A program made the translations under genes and the position numbers. From Anaerolineales bacterium (GTDB lineage: Bacteria > Chloroflexota > Anaerolineae > Anaerolineales > UBA4823): DNA of 6,518 nt. The stretch spans positions 1 to 6,518 of the forward strand of contig JALHTN010000197.1 of the NCBI GenBank assembly GCA_022865865.1. Direction: 5' to 3'. The notes under the pieces were generated by a model. The model ran no database searches. It saw only the letters and a program-made list of their open reading frames with translations, and was not told the origin of the DNA. Each line of letters starts with the position of its first letter. Positions within the stretch are counted from its first letter, which is position 1. Positions 1 to 6,132 of the stretch are shown here, piece by piece.

Positions 1-1
1 C

Positions 2-790
2 ATCATGATTCCTTCCATTGTTGATGTAGCTGGATTGAACCGCATCAGCAGAACGATTTTTACGAATGCGGCGGGTGCTATCTGCGGGATGGTCACTGGG
101 GAGGTTGAAAAGCAAACTGATGAAAAACCCCTCGTGGCTGCAACCATGTTTGGAAATACAACCCGCGCTGTCGAAAACGCCCGTAAAATAATAGAAGAGA
201 ATGGTTATGAGGTGCTTGTCTTTCATGCCACCGGTACAGGTGGCAGAACCATGGAAATGTTGATTGACAGTGGATTCATCACCGGTGTGCTGGATATGAC
301 AACCACAGAATGGGCAGATGAAATTTGTGGTGGTGTCCTGAGTGCTGGAAACGAGCGACTGGACGCAGCAGGTAAAGCAGGGATTCCACAAGTGGTCACA
401 CCAGCATGCATCGACATGTGCAATTTTTGGGCGCCCGATACGGTCCCAGAAAAATATAAGGAACGTTTATTTTACGAATGGAATCCCAACGTCACGTTAA
501 TGCGTACGACCCCTGAAGAAAATAAGCAGATGGGTGAAATTTTTGCAGGCAAGCTCAATGCTGCGAAAGGTCCTGTTGTGGTCTTCGTTCCTATGGGAGG
601 CTTTTCAGAATTAGACCTACCCGGTAAACTTTTCTGGTGGCCGGAAGCGGATCAAGCTTTTGTTGATAGTTTAAAGAGTAAAATAAGCCCAGAGATACCC
701 GTCATCGTGGTCGATAAGGACGTGAATGACCCCGAATTTTCAGGACAAGTTGCACTAAAATTATTAGATATGCTATCAAAAGGAGGCTGA
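2..790 (+). CDS. Tm-1-like ATP-binding (UPF0261) protein, C-terminal part
   Basis: The frame is open to the left edge, and family members are about 400 residues, so the 261 residues after the Met at base 5 are the C-terminal two thirds of a protein starting outside the window. That Met is internal: the text around it ([13 protein letters not shown]) matches the conserved interdomain region of UPF0261 proteins. Other visible family blocks, numbered from that Met, are [11 protein letters not shown] (74-84), the [14 protein letters not shown] stretch (97-110), the SAGNERL block (113-119), IDMCNF (136-141) and [14 protein letters not shown] (194-207). In tomato Tm-1 this region and the N-terminal domain together bind ATP. 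The bacterial protein's reaction is not known. It ends 2 bp before the next gene, whose Shine-Dalgarno sequence sits in its last codons, so the two are translationally coupled. Family assignment is firm; function is open. Confidence 0.9.
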   Translation: MMIPSIVDVAGLNRISRTIFTNAAGAICGMVTGEVEKQTDEKPLVAATMFGNTTRAVENARKIIEENGYEVLVFHATGTGGRTMEMLIDSGFITGVLDMTTTEWADEICGGVLSAGNERLDAAGKAGIPQVVTPACIDMCNFWAPDTVPEKYKERLFYEWNPNVTLMRTTPEENKQMGEIFAGKLNAAKGPVVVFVPMGGFSELDLPGKLFWWPEADQAFVDSLKSKISPEIPVIVVDKDVNDPEFSGQVALKLLDMLSKGG

Positions 791-792
791 AT

Positions 793-1626
793 ATGGCAAT
801 CCCACGCAGTGAAATTCTTAAGAAACTTAATGAACAAGCCAGTCAGGGCATCCCCATTATTGGCGGTGGTGCTGGAACCGGTATATCAGCTAAGAGTGAA
901 GAAGCTGGCGGCATTGATCTGATTGTTATCTATAATACCGGACGCTACCGAATGGCGGGGCGTGTATCGCTCACGGGGCTGTTTGCTTATAGTGATGCGA
1001 ATAGCGTGATGATGGAAATGGCTGCTGAAGTCCTGCCCATAATCAAGCATACGCCTGTACTGGCTGGTGTAAACGCTACCGATCCGTTCCGGCTGATGCC
1101 GCAATTCCTGAAGCAGGTTAAAGAGACTGGTTTTTCCGGCGTGCAGAATTTCCCCACCGTTGGGTTATTCGATGGCATTATGCGCGAAAATATGGAAGCC
1201 ACCGGCCTCGGTTATGACAAAGAAGTGGAAATGGTACATCTGGCCCATGAATTGGACCTGTTGACCACCCCGTATTGCTTCACGGAGGACGAGGCACAGG
1301 CGATGGTGAAAGCCGGCGCGGATATGATCGTTGCTCATGTCGGCTTGACGACTGGAGGAACGATCGGCGCAACCGCAGCGATGACTTTGACAGAAGCTGC
1401 TGATGTTACAATGCGTATTGCGGGGGCTGCCCGCGCGATTCGTAAAGACATCCTCGTGATTTGTCACGGCGGTCCCTTTGATGAACCTGAGAATGTGGAA
1501 GAAGCCATGAAACTTATGCCCGGTATAAATGGCTTCTATGGCGCGACCAGTATGGAGCGCCTACCTGTAGAACGAGCGATTAAAGAACAGGTCGAGAAGT
1601 TTAAAGCGATGAAATTATCAAGCTAA
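793..1626 (+). CDS. Phosphoenolpyruvate hydrolase family TIM-barrel protein (Tm-1 C-terminal-domain homologue)
   Basis: A 277-residue protein, close to the usual full length of the PEP_hydrolase (TIM-barrel signal transduction) family. The start is well supported: AGGAGG at 781-786 lies 6 nt before the ATG. Visible family blocks are [11 protein letters not shown] (24-34), YNTGRYRM (47-54), AGVNATDPF (91-99), the [16 protein letters not shown] strand-loop (113-128), HVGLTTGG (182-189), HGGP (225-228) and [12 protein letters not shown] (247-258). The glycine-rich loops at strand ends resemble a phosphate-binding TIM barrel. The hydrolase name comes from family annotation; the substrate cannot be read from the sequence. 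No signal peptide or membrane segment is visible, so the protein should be cytosolic. Its partner is the UPF0261 gene just upstream; in plant Tm-1 proteins, and in many fungal homologues, both domains are one polypeptide. An intrinsic terminator follows. Confidence 0.9.
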   Translation: MAIPRSEILKKLNEQASQGIPIIGGGAGTGISAKSEEAGGIDLIVIYNTGRYRMAGRVSLTGLFAYSDANSVMMEMAAEVLPIIKHTPVLAGVNATDPFRLMPQFLKQVKETGFSGVQNFPTVGLFDGIMRENMEATGLGYDKEVEMVHLAHELDLLTTPYCFTEDEAQAMVKAGADMIVAHVGLTTGGTIGATAAMTLTEAADVTMRIAGAARAIRKDILVICHGGPFDEPENVEEAMKLMPGINGFYGATSMERLPVERAIKEQVEKFKAMKLSS

Positions 1627-1679
1627 ATCAAACCAGGGATCGCTATCGAATCTGAGAGAAAACCACGCATTTCAAGGAA

Positions 1680-1716
1680 AAAGGACGACCATGGTTTTTC
1701 ACCTGGTCGTCTTTTA
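1680..1716 (+). terminator. Intrinsic terminator of the Tm-1-like/PEP-hydrolase unit
   Basis: GACGACCA (1684-1691) pairs perfectly with TGGTCGTC (1704-1711). The stem extends outward by a G-T and three A-T pairs into a short T run (1712-1715). Inside, GGT (1693-1695) can pair with ACC (1701-1703) after a one-base bulge, leaving a TTTTC loop. It lies about 55 bp after the stop codon and separates this unit from the URO-D gene. Confidence 0.8.
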
Positions 1717-1793
1717 TTGAAGTGGTGATGATCCTTGCAAATCACACAATCAGATGAGAGCTCCTATAAAGTTTGATGAGACCTATAGTTTAA

Positions 1794-2972
1794 ATGAATA
1801 TAAACGAACGAGCGATCGCTGTACTTAATGGCACTACACCAGACCGTATTCCCTTTATCAGTAGAATGGATTTTTGGCATCGCGGATTGACTTACCAAAA
1901 TAAAATTCCAGAGAATTACACTGGAATGAGCCTTGCAGAAGTACATCAATCAATCGGTTTTGGACAAGAAGAATGGATGTCCCCATGTGCATTTAAGTAT
2001 AGAAATTTAGAATTGCTTATGTATCATGAGGGACATAAAATCCTGCACGAGTATGAACCCGTGATCGATTTTTTTCCAGATTTGTGGGGCATGATCCCAG
2101 TCGACCGGATTGGAGAAACGATCACCGAGCTGATTACCCCTCGAGGAACACTTGTTTGTACACATCGAATGATTGAAGGAAGCCTTATTTCTGGAACCAC
2201 CCGCCCACAGCTAATAAAGCATCCAATTACTGATCCAGACGACTTCAAGATTTATGAATATATTATTGAGCACTCCGAATTTGTGCCAAATTTTGAGGAA
2301 TTCTATAAAAAGGCTGAAGAACTGGGTGGTACAGGATTCCTGGTGCCAACATTAAATCGTGTGCCATTCCAGTCTGTACTAATCGATGCTATGGGAGAAA
2401 TAGCCTGCTTTCTTGGCTTGCATTACACACCAGAGCTCATTAATCGGTTGATGGCAGTCATTGACCAGCAGACCATCGATATGTTAAATAACCTTTCCGG
2501 TTTTGACTACCCATATATTGAGTTTGTCGATAATTTAGATGGTGTTATGACAAATCCAAATTTATTCCAAAAATTTGTGCTGCCAAGTTATCAGAAGTAC
2601 GCTGACATATTGCATGGTCAGGGTAAGAAACTCGGCAGTCATACGGATGGAAATCTGAAAAATCTGGTCCCGCAATTAGCTGGAAGCGGATTGGATGTTT
2701 GCGAATCATTCACACCAGCCCCAATGACTGGTTGTTCATTTGAAGAAGCCATTACCTCCTGGGAAACCAGCCCTTTGATCTGGGGTGGGATCCCTTCTTA
2801 TTATCTGGAGGAACGAGTGGCGGATGATGAATTCCGAAATTTTATCGAATCTTTGCTGTTGATGGTTGAAGGACGGCCGATCATTTTGGGTATAGCAGAT
2901 GCAGTGATGACAGATAACCTTATCGATCGTGTCCAATGGATTGCCGAACAAGTAGAATTAGCAACAACTTGA
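1794..2972 (+). CDS. Uroporphyrinogen decarboxylase (URO-D) superfamily protein, methyltransferase-like
   Basis: A 392-residue protein of the URO-D/MtaA/CmuA superfamily. These TIM barrels are either HemE decarboxylases or enzymes moving methyl groups between corrinoid proteins and thiols such as coenzyme M. The N-terminal block ERAIAVLNGTTPDRIPF (5-21) is the typical start of the non-HemE branch and fixes the ATG, although only a weak GATGAG (1775-1780) precedes it at 13 nt. The RQAGRY catalytic region of true HemE is absent. The metal-site region reads GSHTDGNLKNLV (281-292), so the HxC of zinc-dependent methyltransferases is HxD here (H283, D285). Candidate further ligands are C303 and C314; the later ILGIADAV block (364-371) has no Cys. 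A TATAAA at 1765-1770 could be a -10 box, but no good -35 is seen. No corrinoid protein gene is nearby, so the substrate is unknown. The gene looks more AT-rich than the downstream sulfatase. Confidence 0.85.
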   Translation: MNINERAIAVLNGTTPDRIPFISRMDFWHRGLTYQNKIPENYTGMSLAEVHQSIGFGQEEWMSPCAFKYRNLELLMYHEGHKILHEYEPVIDFFPDLWGMIPVDRIGETITELITPRGTLVCTHRMIEGSLISGTTRPQLIKHPITDPDDFKIYEYIIEHSEFVPNFEEFYKKAEELGGTGFLVPTLNRVPFQSVLIDAMGEIACFLGLHYTPELINRLMAVIDQQTIDMLNNLSGFDYPYIEFVDNLDGVMTNPNLFQKFVLPSYQKYADILHGQGKKLGSHTDGNLKNLVPQLAGSGLDVCESFTPAPMTGCSFEEAITSWETSPLIWGGIPSYYLEERVADDEFRNFIESLLLMVEGRPIILGIADAVMTDNLIDRVQWIAEQVELATT

Positions 2973-3298
2973 TCGAGGGTATCTGAACCAATCCTGCAAT
3001 CGTAGAACATAGATTCTCACACCTGAAACTCAAATGTGCCGAAATATTTTCTGTTAAATTTTTGTTCTTCGCGTTCAAGATAGAATTTACTTGTGTACCT
3101 GAGATTAATACGAGAAGCAACCCATTGCATCTTTACCTTGCGTTCATTAGCGGAATGCTCTCTAAGTTTTCAGTTATTGGCACAGGTTGAACTGTAGTGA
3201 GAAAATGATTATTATTTTTTGGACCTATTATTATGGTTTCAGCTAAAATACTACATCAATAACCTTCCTGAGAAAATTGCCGAACAACTATTTTGTTT
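2973..3298. other. AT-rich gap with no recognisable gene
   Basis: I see no convincing reading frame, RNA gene or repeat here on either strand. There is no T-tailed hairpin close after the URO-D stop. The short imperfect hairpin at about 3019-3039 (CACA and TGTG ends with an interior loop) lacks a T run. It may be eroded DNA continuous with the tRNA-like remnants that begin at 3299. Confidence 0.5.
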
Positions 3299-3323
3299 GT
3301 GAGTTCAAATCTTATTACCCCCA
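3299..3323 (+). pseudogene. tRNA 3'-end fragment, alanine-tRNA-like
   Basis: GTGAG (3299-3303), loop TTCAAAT (3304-3310) and CTTAT (3311-3315) form a five-pair T-arm that includes two G-T pairs. TACCCCC plus A (3316-3323) follows exactly where the 3' half of an acceptor stem and the discriminator base belong. TACCCCCA is the 3' end of many bacterial alanine tRNAs. No matching 5' half (GGGGGTA) or anticodon arm lies at the right distance upstream, so this is at best a fragment. On its own a chance match is possible; the three similar pieces downstream make it more credible. Confidence 0.4.
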
Positions 3324-3329
3324 TTGAAG

Positions 3330-3382
3330 GTTTATTGCCATAAAACGATAGGGAAGGCGGTTCGAGTCCTGTTCCGACCACA
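3330..3382 (+). pseudogene. tRNA (or tmRNA) 3'-end fragment, with possible anticodon arm
   Basis: GGTTCGAGTCC (3359-3369) is a textbook T-loop. CCTGT (3368-3372) is then the 3' T-stem and TCCGACC plus A (3373-3380) the 3' acceptor half. The 5' T-stem should be ACAGG but reads GGCGG, so only two pairs form, and no GGTCGGA 5' acceptor half is present. Upstream, 3330-3346 can fold as an anticodon-like arm (GTTTA, loop TTGCCAT, AAAAC; four of five pairs), which would carry GCC for glycine, but the variable region would then be 9 nt and there is no room for a D-arm. A strong intrinsic terminator follows 14 bp later, as at the end of a real tRNA gene. Probably the 3' end of a tRNA whose 5' part was lost or replaced. 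Confidence 0.5.
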
Positions 3383-3393
3383 AATCGATAACC

Positions 3394-3425
3394 AACTGCT
3401 TGACATCTCTGTCGAGCAGTTTTTA
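3394..3425 (+). terminator. Intrinsic terminator after the tRNA 3'-end fragment
   Basis: AACTGCTTGACA (3394-3405) and TGTCGAGCAGTT (3410-3421) pair over 12 bp with one G-T pair around a TCTC loop, running into TTTTT (3420-3424). This is among the strongest hairpins in the window. No protein gene ends nearby, so it most likely terminated the RNA gene whose 3' end remains at 3359-3380. Confidence 0.85.
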
Positions 3426-3449
3426 TCTTCTCTACGATTTCAGCAAAGG

Positions 3450-3531
3450 GGTAAGCTAGATCAATTGGGGATTGAGGTAGGCTCTATTGACTAGAAATCA
3501 TACTATTATGGTTCGAGTCCTAGATGTACCT
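3450..3531 (+). pseudogene. Degenerate tRNA-like gene with AGA anticodon loop
   Basis: This 82-nt stretch contains tRNA landmarks in order. GGTAAGC (3450-3456) can pair at its first four bases with TACC at 3527-3530. TCAATTGGGG (3461-3470) resembles a D-loop. TGA-CTAGAAA-TCA (3488-3500) is an anticodon loop with T33 and anticodon AGA, which would read serine UCU codons. GGTTCGAGTCC (3510-3520) is a T-loop, and ATGTACC (3524-3530) takes the acceptor 3' position. The distance from anticodon loop to T-loop matches a tRNA with a 4-nt variable region. However, only three anticodon-stem pairs and about two of five T-stem pairs form, the D-arm does not fold, and the 5' half is some 10 nt too long. 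A serine tRNA would also need a long variable arm. I read it as a decayed tRNA; the identity is uncertain. Confidence 0.4.
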
Positions 3532-3549
3532 GGAGATAAAACTAAGGTT

Positions 3550-3571
3550 GAGTTCGAATCTCCAAGGGGCA
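3550..3571 (+). pseudogene. tRNA 3'-end fragment, glutamate-tRNA-like
   Basis: GAG (3550-3552), loop TTCGAAT (3553-3559) and CTC (3560-3562) form the inner three pairs of a T-arm. CA and AGGGGCA (3563-3571) follow in the acceptor 3' position. The pattern GTTCGAATCYCC-AGGGG is that of bacterial glutamate tRNA 3' ends. Nothing upstream supplies an anticodon arm or 5' half; the previous tRNA-like piece ends only about 20 bp earlier. Possibly an attachment-site copy left by an integrating element. Confidence 0.35.
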
Positions 3572-3594
3572 AGAATGCATATTGAACTACGTGA

Positions 3595-3639
3595 CTTGGT
3601 CGCGCGGTAATTGAAGTCTTTTCGTTATTTGCGACCGAG
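3595..3639 (+). other. Long imperfect hairpin in the sulfatase upstream region
   Basis: CTTGGTCGC (3595-3603) pairs with GCGACCGAG (3631-3639) over nine pairs with one G-T. After a small internal loop, GTAA (3607-3610) pairs with TTAT (3625-3628), and GAAG (3613-3616) can pair with TTTC (3620-3623) near the apex. There is no T run, so it is not a classic terminator. It lies upstream of the predicted sulfatase promoter, so it would not be in that leader. It could be part of a small RNA, a cruciform site or a remnant of the tRNA cluster. Confidence 0.4.
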
Positions 3640-3653
3640 ACTAGCTAGGAGTA

Positions 3654-3688
3654 TTGTCACTTGACAACTATTCCGATACCAAGTTGGT
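3654..3688. promoter_or_regulatory. Two short palindromes, possible operator sites
   Basis: TTGTCA-CT-TGACAA (3654-3667) is a perfect 6-bp inverted repeat. ACCAAGTTGGT (3678-3688) is an 11-bp palindrome with a single central base. Both lie just upstream of the proposed -35 box of the sulfatase promoter, a usual place for regulator binding. No regulator gene is in the window, and short palindromes also occur by chance. Confidence 0.3.
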
Positions 3689-3697
3689 TGATACGAT

Positions 3698-3726
3698 TTC
3701 TCAAGTAAGTTTCACTTTGGTATACT
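3698..3726 (+). promoter_or_regulatory. Probable sigma-70-type promoter of the sulfatase gene
   Basis: TTCTCA (3698-3703) matches four of six -35 consensus bases and TATACT (3721-3726) matches five of six -10 bases, with a 17-bp spacer. Transcription would start near 3733, about 23 nt before the ATG at 3756. This leaves almost no leader for the in-frame ATG at 3738 and supports the later start. Confidence 0.5.
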
Positions 3727-3755
3727 AATCAAATCTTATGTTGAAGGAGAAAAAC

Positions 3756-5387
3756 ATGAAGAATAAACCCAATATCTTGATGATTGTCGTAGATCAGGAA
3801 TTTGCCCATCAGTCCATACCAGAAGGGGTTAATTTACCGAACCGAAATCGTTTGCGATCTCAGGGTGTGACTTTCAACAATCAACAGGTCACCACCACGG
3901 TGTGTACCCCCTCCCGCTCAGTGATGTGGACCGGACAGCACACACCCTTCACGAAGATGTTCGATAACACCAACCTCGCCTGGATCGAGGATATGAGCAC
4001 TGATCCTAAAACCTTGCCCACCATCGGTCATATGCTGCGCGACCTGGGCTACTACACCGCCTACAAGGGCAAATGGCATGAATCTGAGCTCCAGGAGGGG
4101 GACACAAAGGATGCGTTAGAACCTTATGGCTTTTCCGATTTCCAGGATTGGGGTGAGGTGCAAGGCGGCCCGCTTGATGGTTTCACGAAAGATCCGAAAG
4201 TCGCAGACGAAGCGATAGGCTGGTTGAATAGCCGCGATTCGGAAAGTGGGGAATCCCAACCCTGGTTCCTGGCTGTGAATTTTGTAAACCCCCATGACGT
4301 CATGTATTTTGACACGGATGATGAAGAGATGGTACAGGTGCGGGGGATGTTCCCCATCTTTGGTGCGCCCGATAATCCTCTTTACCAACAAAAGTGGCCA
4401 ACCGAGTTGCCGGCATCGTTTTCAGACGATCTTTCTCACCATCCTCAAGCGGTCCAGAATTACAAGGTCGCATCTGACGGGATGTACGGCAAGATTCCGT
4501 TGGAACGGGAGGACATGTGGCACAACCATATCAATTACTACATCAACTGCATGATGGATGTAGATCGGCACATAGGCGCAGTGCTCGATGCACTCGATGC
4601 GAGCGGTCAGGCTGAGAATACGATCATCCTATTTACCTCAGACCATGGCGAGATGGGTGGCGCGCATCATCTGCGACAGAAGGGCAGTGTGGCCTTCAGA
4701 GAAACGGTGAATGTACCATTTGTTGTCGTCGATCCACACCAACCTGGCGGGGTGAAGACGGAAGCCGTGGGTTCTCACCTCGATCTGGTGCCTACGATGT
4801 TGGCTTATGCCGGTCTTTCAGAGAGTGAGAGGCAGCAGCGCTACCCGTTCCTTAAGGGGTGTGATCTATCGGGGGCGGTTAAGGATCCGAAGTCGGTTGG
4901 TCCCCGAGGCAGCTCAGAGAATCCAGGAAAAGGATCCCTCTACACCTATGACATGATCATGACCATCGATGGGGAGTGGCTGGCGCGCAATGCTCCTCTG
5001 GTGCTGGATGTGGCTGCGGCCGAGGCCGGAATGGAATTCCATCGCGGAGAAGAGTTCTTGAAGAGGTTGGATGATATGGAGAAACCCAATTTGGAGAACC
5101 GTGAATTTTTCCGTGGTGTCTTCGATGGTCGCTTCAAGTTAATCCGCTACTTCGGTATGGCGAATTACAATCTTCCGGGATCGGTGGAAGAACTGCTGAC
5201 GAATAATGATGTGGCGCTCTACGATCTGCAGAATGACCTTGACGAGGTGAATAATCTCGCTGACCCTGACAATCCTGATTACGATGAAACGCTGTTGGCA
5301 AATATGAACACTAAGCTCAACGCCCTCATCGAGGCTGAAATCGGGGATGACAAAGTCCTTCTCGAACGTCCTGAACAACAGGAGTAG
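3756..5387 (+). CDS. Sulfatase (Cys-type, formylglycine-dependent), arylsulfatase/choline-sulfatase-like
   Basis: A 543-residue alkaline-phosphatase-superfamily sulfatase that would hydrolyse a sulfate ester; the substrate cannot be told. An in-frame ATG exists at 3738, but AAGGAG (3744-3749) sits 6 nt before the ATG at 3756, so I chose the latter, giving MKNKPNILMIVVDQ. The signature CTPSRSVMWTG (50-60) is a perfect CxPSRxxxxTG, in which Cys50 would be converted to formylglycine. Other active-site blocks are D13-Q14 near the N terminus (DQ, as in choline sulfatases, where many sulfatases have DD), KGKWH (104-108), NPHD (178-181), SDHGEMGG (295-302) and K309. The C-terminal ALYDLQNDLDEVNNLAD block is typical of the family. 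There is no signal peptide, suggesting a cytosolic enzyme acting on imported substrate, unlike many secreted sulfatases. No maturase (FGE or anSME) or transporter gene is in the window. Confidence 0.92.
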   Translation: MKNKPNILMIVVDQEFAHQSIPEGVNLPNRNRLRSQGVTFNNQQVTTTVCTPSRSVMWTGQHTPFTKMFDNTNLAWIEDMSTDPKTLPTIGHMLRDLGYYTAYKGKWHESELQEGDTKDALEPYGFSDFQDWGEVQGGPLDGFTKDPKVADEAIGWLNSRDSESGESQPWFLAVNFVNPHDVMYFDTDDEEMVQVRGMFPIFGAPDNPLYQQKWPTELPASFSDDLSHHPQAVQNYKVASDGMYGKIPLEREDMWHNHINYYINCMMDVDRHIGAVLDALDASGQAENTIILFTSDHGEMGGAHHLRQKGSVAFRETVNVPFVVVDPHQPGGVKTEAVGSHLDLVPTMLAYAGLSESERQQRYPFLKGCDLSGAVKDPKSVGPRGSSENPGKGSLYTYDMIMTIDGEWLARNAPLVLDVAAAEAGMEFHRGEEFLKRLDDMEKPNLENREFFRGVFDGRFKLIRYFGMANYNLPGSVEELLTNNDVALYDLQNDLDEVNNLADPDNPDYDETLLANMNTKLNALIEAEIGDDKVLLERPEQQE

Positions 5388-5414
5388 GTGAGCTAGTAGA
5401 GGTTGCTATCACGA

Positions 5415-5984
5415 ATGAGCGGGTTTTCTATGATCACCCACACCCGACCCCTCTCCCTCCAAGGGAGATGGAAATCGCAGGGGCTTGCTGCTGAACAACA
5501 TCCAACACTAACGTCGGTTGAAGACCACCTCAATTTTGCGACTCCCAATCCCTCCGAACTTTACAAGGTCTTTGCTGAATTAATGCAGACCTTCGGCAAA
5601 ATGTTGGGAGGTGGAAGCTTCTACCTCACGAGTCTCTACGACAGCGAAGGCAGACTGTTGGATGGCACATCTACCTACAAGATGAACGTTCCGGCAGACA
5701 CGCCGGCAGGAGACTTCTGGTCGGCCATTGCATACAGCTTTGCCACGCATGGATTCATCGTGGGTTCGGAGCGCGTTGGCATCTCGTCGCTGGAGAAGGA
5801 CAGCCTGAAAGTCAACGACGATGGATCCGTGGATCTCTACTTCGCCCCGAATGCACCGGCAGGGCAGGAGTCGAACTGGATTCCTACTGGCGAGGCATTT
5901 TGGGTGGCTTTTCGACTCTACGGGCCCCAGCCTCGACTGTTCGATGGAAGCTGGAAGATTGAGGATATCGAGAAAATAAAATAG
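5415..5984 (+). CDS. DUF1214 domain protein, probably the C-terminal stump of a DUF1254/DUF1214 gene
   Basis: From about base 5610 the frame encodes a complete-looking DUF1214 domain: GGGSFYLTSLYDSEGRLLDG, YKMNVPADTPAGDFWS, ISSLEKD, NDDGSVDLYFAPNAPAGQESNWIP, FRLYGP and GSWKIEDIE. These match the last third of long DUF1254/DUF1214 proteins (roughly 450-500 residues), whose biochemical role is unknown. The DUF1254 half is absent: the sulfatase stops only 27 bp before the ATG used here. The first 25 or so codons show no family similarity and run through a CTCCCT/AGGGAG hairpin, so they look like noncoding DNA read by chance. No good ribosome site precedes the ATG at 5415 (GAGG is 12 nt away), the in-frame TTG at 5403 or the ATG at 5430. 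Short DUF1214-only proteins do exist, so a functional gene is possible, but a 5'-truncated pseudogene is more likely. A separate DUF1254 gene starts at 6231. Confidence 0.65.
   Translation: MSGFSMITHTRPLSLQGRWKSQGLAAEQHPTLTSVEDHLNFATPNPSELYKVFAELMQTFGKMLGGGSFYLTSLYDSEGRLLDGTSTYKMNVPADTPAGDFWSAIAYSFATHGFIVGSERVGISSLEKDSLKVNDDGSVDLYFAPNAPAGQESNWIPTGEAFWVAFRLYGPQPRLFDGSWKIEDIEKIK
5452..5468. repeat. Short C-rich/G-rich hairpin (REP-like core)
   Basis: TCTCCCT (5452-5458) and AGGGAGA (5462-5468) form a perfect 7-bp stem with loop CCA, in the context CGACCCCTCTCCCTCC. Such pyrimidine-rich palindromes occur as dispersed extragenic repeats in several bacterial groups; only one copy is visible here, so repeat status is inferred. 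It falls at the junction where similarity to DUF1254/DUF1214 proteins is lost. Confidence 0.35.
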
Positions 5985-6020
5985 GGTATTTGGCGGTTTT
6001 CAAGTTTTTGGCCCATGGGT

Positions 6021-6063
6021 TGTTCAGGACGGCCTGCTCCTGGGGATCAGGCTGTCCTGAATA
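6021..6063. repeat. Strong 16-bp hairpin without T tract
   Basis: The arms 6021-6036 and 6048-6063 (core TTCAGGAC and GTCCTGAA) pair over 16 bp with two G-T pairs around an 11-nt loop. Neither strand has a T run after the stem (the + strand continues TAAAAAGG), so it is not a standard intrinsic terminator. It might still end the DUF1214 transcript or protect its 3' end, or be the core of a mobile palindromic element. Confidence 0.6.
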
Positions 6064-6132
6064 TAAAAAGGAAGGTTACCTTTATGAGTGCTTAACCGAT
6101 CCGCCCACCCTGATATTTGCATCCTGGAGCAC

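Noticed and set aside
223..423. Minus-strand open frames under the Tm-1-like gene and elsewhere opposite the main genes.
   Set aside because: They mirror strong + strand coding regions, have no family features and no credible ribosome sites.
1811..1820. AGCGATCGCT, containing the cyanobacterial HIP1 octamer GCGATCGC.
   Set aside because: It is a single copy inside a conserved coding region (codons for ERAIAV); HIP1-rich genomes show many copies.
3330..3382. A complete glycine tRNA with GCC anticodon.
   Set aside because: The T-stem does not pair, the variable region is too long, no 5' acceptor half exists, and the D-arm position is occupied by the alanine-like fragment.
3356..3425. A tmRNA gene ending here.
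   Set aside because: Its 3' end and terminator would fit, but the expected GGGG-type 5' end and a tag-peptide reading frame are not seen upstream. A fragment from a tmRNA remains possible.
3661..3666. TTGACA, a perfect -35 hexamer.
   Set aside because: No acceptable -10 lies 16-18 bp downstream; the bases there read TTGGTT. It is also part of the TTGTCA/TGACAA palindrome.
2973..3737. A CRISPR array or short tandem repeats in the long gap.
   Set aside because: The only recurring words are tRNA T-loop consensus pieces at irregular spacing; there is no repeat-spacer periodicity.
3738..3758. The earlier in-frame ATG at 3738 as sulfatase start.
   Set aside because: The Shine-Dalgarno AAGGAG lies after it and correctly before the ATG at 3756, and the proposed promoter would start transcription almost on top of 3738.
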